Shown: one piece after another, positions 60,901-64,000 of the stretch | Position numbering within the stretch: position 1 is the stretch's first letter | Layout of the letters: every line of letters starts with the position of its first letter | Source: Lycocorax pyrrhopterus obiensis | Taxonomy: Eukaryota; Chordata; Aves; Passeriformes; Paradisaeidae | DNA: 64,000 nt | Assembly: GCA_014706295.1 (NCBI GenBank) | Contig: JACSVZ010000007.1 | Location: forward strand, 4,829,699 to 4,893,698 | Reading direction: 5' to 3' | Notes under the pieces: generated by a model | Databases searched by the model: none | Seen by the model: only the letters and a program-made list of their open reading frames with translations | What the model was told of the DNA's origin: nothing | Program-made: the position numbers and the translations under genes

Positions 60901-63900
60901 GTACGGAAGGTTACTAAGACAGATTAGATAAAAACCTACATATAGGGAGAGGTTCCACAGTAGGAGCCCTCACAGGTGAAGTAAGCCAGACAGCTATTGA
61001 CCTGAAGTTTTCCAGTAGCTTAAAGAAGTGCTTTACATTTCAGTTGGATTCAGTGATAATATAGAATGATAATGCACACAAAAATGATGGAAATAATAAA
61101 AGTTTATCATGTACATGTAATTTTTTGCACTGGGGATGAAACACTCAACTTTACAAGGTCAGTTTCATAAAAACTACAACTTAAACGAACTCAGCAGGCT
61201 GTCAATAACTGATTTAATAGGAACAGACTTTAAACAGAAAAAATAGGCGAGGGATATATCCCCAGGAAATTTGCTGAGGATACCTACAGTACCTATGATT
61301 AAACTATCTGTCCTCTGGATGTCATCATTGCTCTTTTTATATGCTGTTGGTTAAAGATGCATTTATGTAGAAGATAACCACAGCCCTAAGGAAGCTGGCT
61401 GGGGTGCATTATTTTTGGTAACTCAGTGCATTTCCAATTAGAACTGAATTACAGGAGTGTGGTCCATATCATTACTATTTATAATCTAAAATGAACCTTT
61501 TTCTATAATGCAGTGCAAAAAAAAAATGACCCCCTGCATACATTTCATTTGACATGAACTCACATCTCTGCTTCAAGAAGCACTTTGTGCCTCTTCACTA
61601 AAAATTTCCATCTTCCCATATGTGCAGCTGAGACACAGCTGCCAGTCAGCAATAGTGTTTGCAGTATTTGCAAAAATCTTTGCTTTAACCTGGAACCAGA
61701 ATTTAAGATTTCAAAATAAGGTGCTTGGTTTCTCTGGCAAGAGAATACTCCATTAGCAGTGATGCACCAGAGCAGAAAGGAAAAATTTCGGATACACCTT
61801 ACTGTGACAAGGCTGACCCTGAGAGATTTGATAGAGAAAACAGACCAAAGTGTGGCACTGCAGATATTTACCATATTCCTACAAGATCTTTTATAAGATA
61901 TTACAGCAAAATAGTCTAAGTAGAAGCAGATCTAGGCTGAATCACTCTCCCAGCATGAGGTATGAGGCTGAATTCAAATCTTCTCAGTACCTTTCAAGTC
62001 CAGATGAATCCAAAGACAAGGAGGGGCTGCCTGTCCTGGAGCATTGGGGCTGCTGGCAGGTGGTGCACCTGAACTGGCCCCAGCCAGGTGGGGAAGGAAA
62101 TTGTCACCTTTGCACTTCTGTTCTTGAGCTGTGCCAAATGTTCATCAGCTGCTGTCAGGAACCATCCTGAAACAGTGTCTATTTTAGCAGCATGGGGACC
62201 ACTCCAGAAGTCTTAGAAGTACAAGTCTGATGTTCTTCTCCCTTCTACATGGCCCTTGAACACAAAGTGAGTTGTCAGAGAGCTACATGGCACCAAAAAC
62301 ATCTCCAGCTTTCACAGAATTATTATGGAGCCTTCAGAGAGAGATGATGCCCAAGAAGTACAAGCTAAGGCTTTACATATTCCTTCCCAGCAATAAACAC
62401 TCCTCACTCACCAAGTTGCCTGAGATTGAATTTTCCAGAGGTGTGGGGATAGGTGCTCCATTCCCAGCTTTATCCAAAGCATCAGTTCAGACAGCTTTCA
62501 GCAAATCACTTGCACTTAGCTCTACAAAAAGAACCTAGACTTAGCTTGCAAGAAACAGAGCTCAAGTCAGCAAAGCAAGAGGCACTTATAGTCTGTTAGT
62601 TTTCTATGTGTTTGTGATTTTGGAAACACTCAGATGCCTCATGCTGCTAGCAGGGCTGGGCAACTCAGCATTCTTTTAATGCCTCAGCCCTAGGAGGATT
62701 GTAAAGTTCGACAGTCTTGTAAGTAGTTCACAGGTAAAGAAGAATGTGTTAGGTGAGCTAACTGGACAAATCTTTCAAAATGGGCCCTTACCTTTTTTTT
62801 AAGGAAGAAGTGGAGGGTTTCCTCATCCTTATACTCAACAGCTATTAGGTAAAAAGTTAGCTTCTGAGGGAAGAGCCCATTTCCAAGGCTCCTTACTTCT
62901 ATTTAAAGTGAAAAACAGCAACAGGTGACAGAAGAGGAATAAATTACAGTCTGCTGGGGGGCTGTGTGTTTCTCAGCAAAGGCCAGCCAAAGCCCCTCCA
63001 CCTGCTTGCCACATCCTCAGGACATGGGCCAGAACAGAGCTGAACATGGCAGAGCTGCACCAGCCCAGTACTGACAGGCTCAAGCTTTGAGGAAGGCTGA
63101 TGGGTTTGGACGTAGCAATGTGTTACTGTGGCTCCACGGCTTGTGGATCAGAGCTGGCCTGGGTTTCAGCTAGGACACAAAGAGACTCTGCCCTTAGAGA
63201 AGCCTTATATGCCCAAAGGGCTCTGCAAATATCAACAGGCTATCTCAGAGCCAACGCCCTTGAGGATGTGTTCTTTATCTTCACCATGTCATCTTTTCCT
63301 GACTACCCAATATTTTCAGGAGAGCTGTGACATTTCATTTATTACAGTCAGTTCACCATTTTGTATTATGAAGCAGAATTATTAAAAGATGTACTTTAGG
63401 ATGGTCATTCTATTGTTTTTATGCATCCTCTGGAGATGTGAAAACACGGCCAGAAAAATAACCTTAATGTGCTGCCCCATTTCAACACTGGAGTTTTGCC
63501 TTGCATGTTAATGTGTATGTTTTCATGCCTCAGCTACACTAACTGTGCTCCTTTCCTGTTTCTATTTATTTTGGAAGCAATATATGTTTACTAAATCAGT
63601 TGAAAAGTGTTAATGATCAGTTCATAGAATACTAATGTGGATTCAAATTACTTTCACATGAATCAGGACAAATTAAAAAATACTATTTGATCATAAACTG
63701 CTTCAAATCCATGTCACAAGAATTCTAGTATCTTGAAATAAAGATTCTTTTCTTTCATTTTGTTAAGACCTCATTAGATAGTTAAATTGATCAAAAAGGT
63801 GTGGGGACAAGAAGGCATGGATTATCCATGGTTCATGTAACAAAGAGAATGGATAAACCCTGTGTATGTGCAGGAAAGGGGAGGGTATCAAAACCAGTTG

Positions 63901-64000
63901 CTCCACAAGCAGTGCCTCTTCCATGTGCCTGAGAAGGAAGAAGGAGACATGTAAGTGCAAGGAAAAGAGTGGTGACATGGCTACAGCCAGCCCTGACCCA
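55000..64000. other. Non-coding stretch to the window end
   Basis: A short CA/TA-rich simple stretch lies at about 59068-59108. The rest appears to be unique AT-rich sequence with only short open frames lacking recognisable domains. The segment 58180-58800 has many ATG-rich purine-biased words that could be an old unrecognised repeat, but no family could be assigned. Confidence 0.5.

Noticed and set aside
1..64000. Search for bacterial, phage, CRISPR or operon-type systems
   Set aside because: The CR1 elements, lack of long packed open frames and vertebrate-like CpG structure show vertebrate nuclear DNA. No spaced direct-repeat array or gene cluster of that kind is present.

Overview
The window reads as a stretch of bird nuclear genome that is almost entirely non-coding, either a large intergenic block or intronic sequence. 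The main evidence is a chicken-repeat-1 (CR1) LINE at 35137-35850. It has the typical avian CR1 3' untranslated region and a reverse-transcriptase fragment. At least three older CR1-type LINE copies are also recognisable (13041-14012 +, 32250-32640 +, 49290-49862 -). Base composition alternates between AT-rich stretches and short CpG-rich patches, as in birds. No prokaryotic-style operons, tRNA or rRNA genes, CRISPR arrays or intact protein-coding genes are visible. The open frames present are short, carry no recognisable domain apart from LINE remnants, and are mostly chance frames in GC-rich sequence.

Layout. 1-9 kb: non-coding, with an ancient palindrome-like repeat (3158-3259), a 27-base minisatellite (4687-4794), and the clearest regulatory candidate, a CpG island at about 6061-6350 embedded in an AT-richer block (5935-6595) with clustered SOX-, TCF/LEF- and homeodomain/MEIS-like motifs. 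9-19 kb: a diverged 125-base tandem duplication (9011-9218), a fossil repeat (10374-10446), an old CR1 (13041-14012), a forkhead/homeodomain motif cluster abutting a CpG patch (14560-14960), and two more CpG-rich patches (16740-16990, 18340-18740). 19-35 kb: featureless apart from small repeats and one old CR1 3' end. 35-36 kb: the best-preserved CR1, internally deleted. 37-46 kb: small tandem repeats, an 88-base tandem duplication (41963-42138), and two possible exons on opposite strands (42659-42781 minus, 45225-45368 plus). 46-64 kb: one ancient minus-strand CR1, otherwise nothing recognisable.

No set of genes working together can be described. If the window has a function, it is most likely regulatory sequence for a neighbouring developmental gene outside the window, plus possibly an exon or two of a gene or long non-coding RNA. 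I found no undescribed gene system. The most useful leads are the 5.9-6.6 kb element and the 123-base candidate exon. All family assignments come from recognising sequence patterns by eye; no alignment or database search was run.
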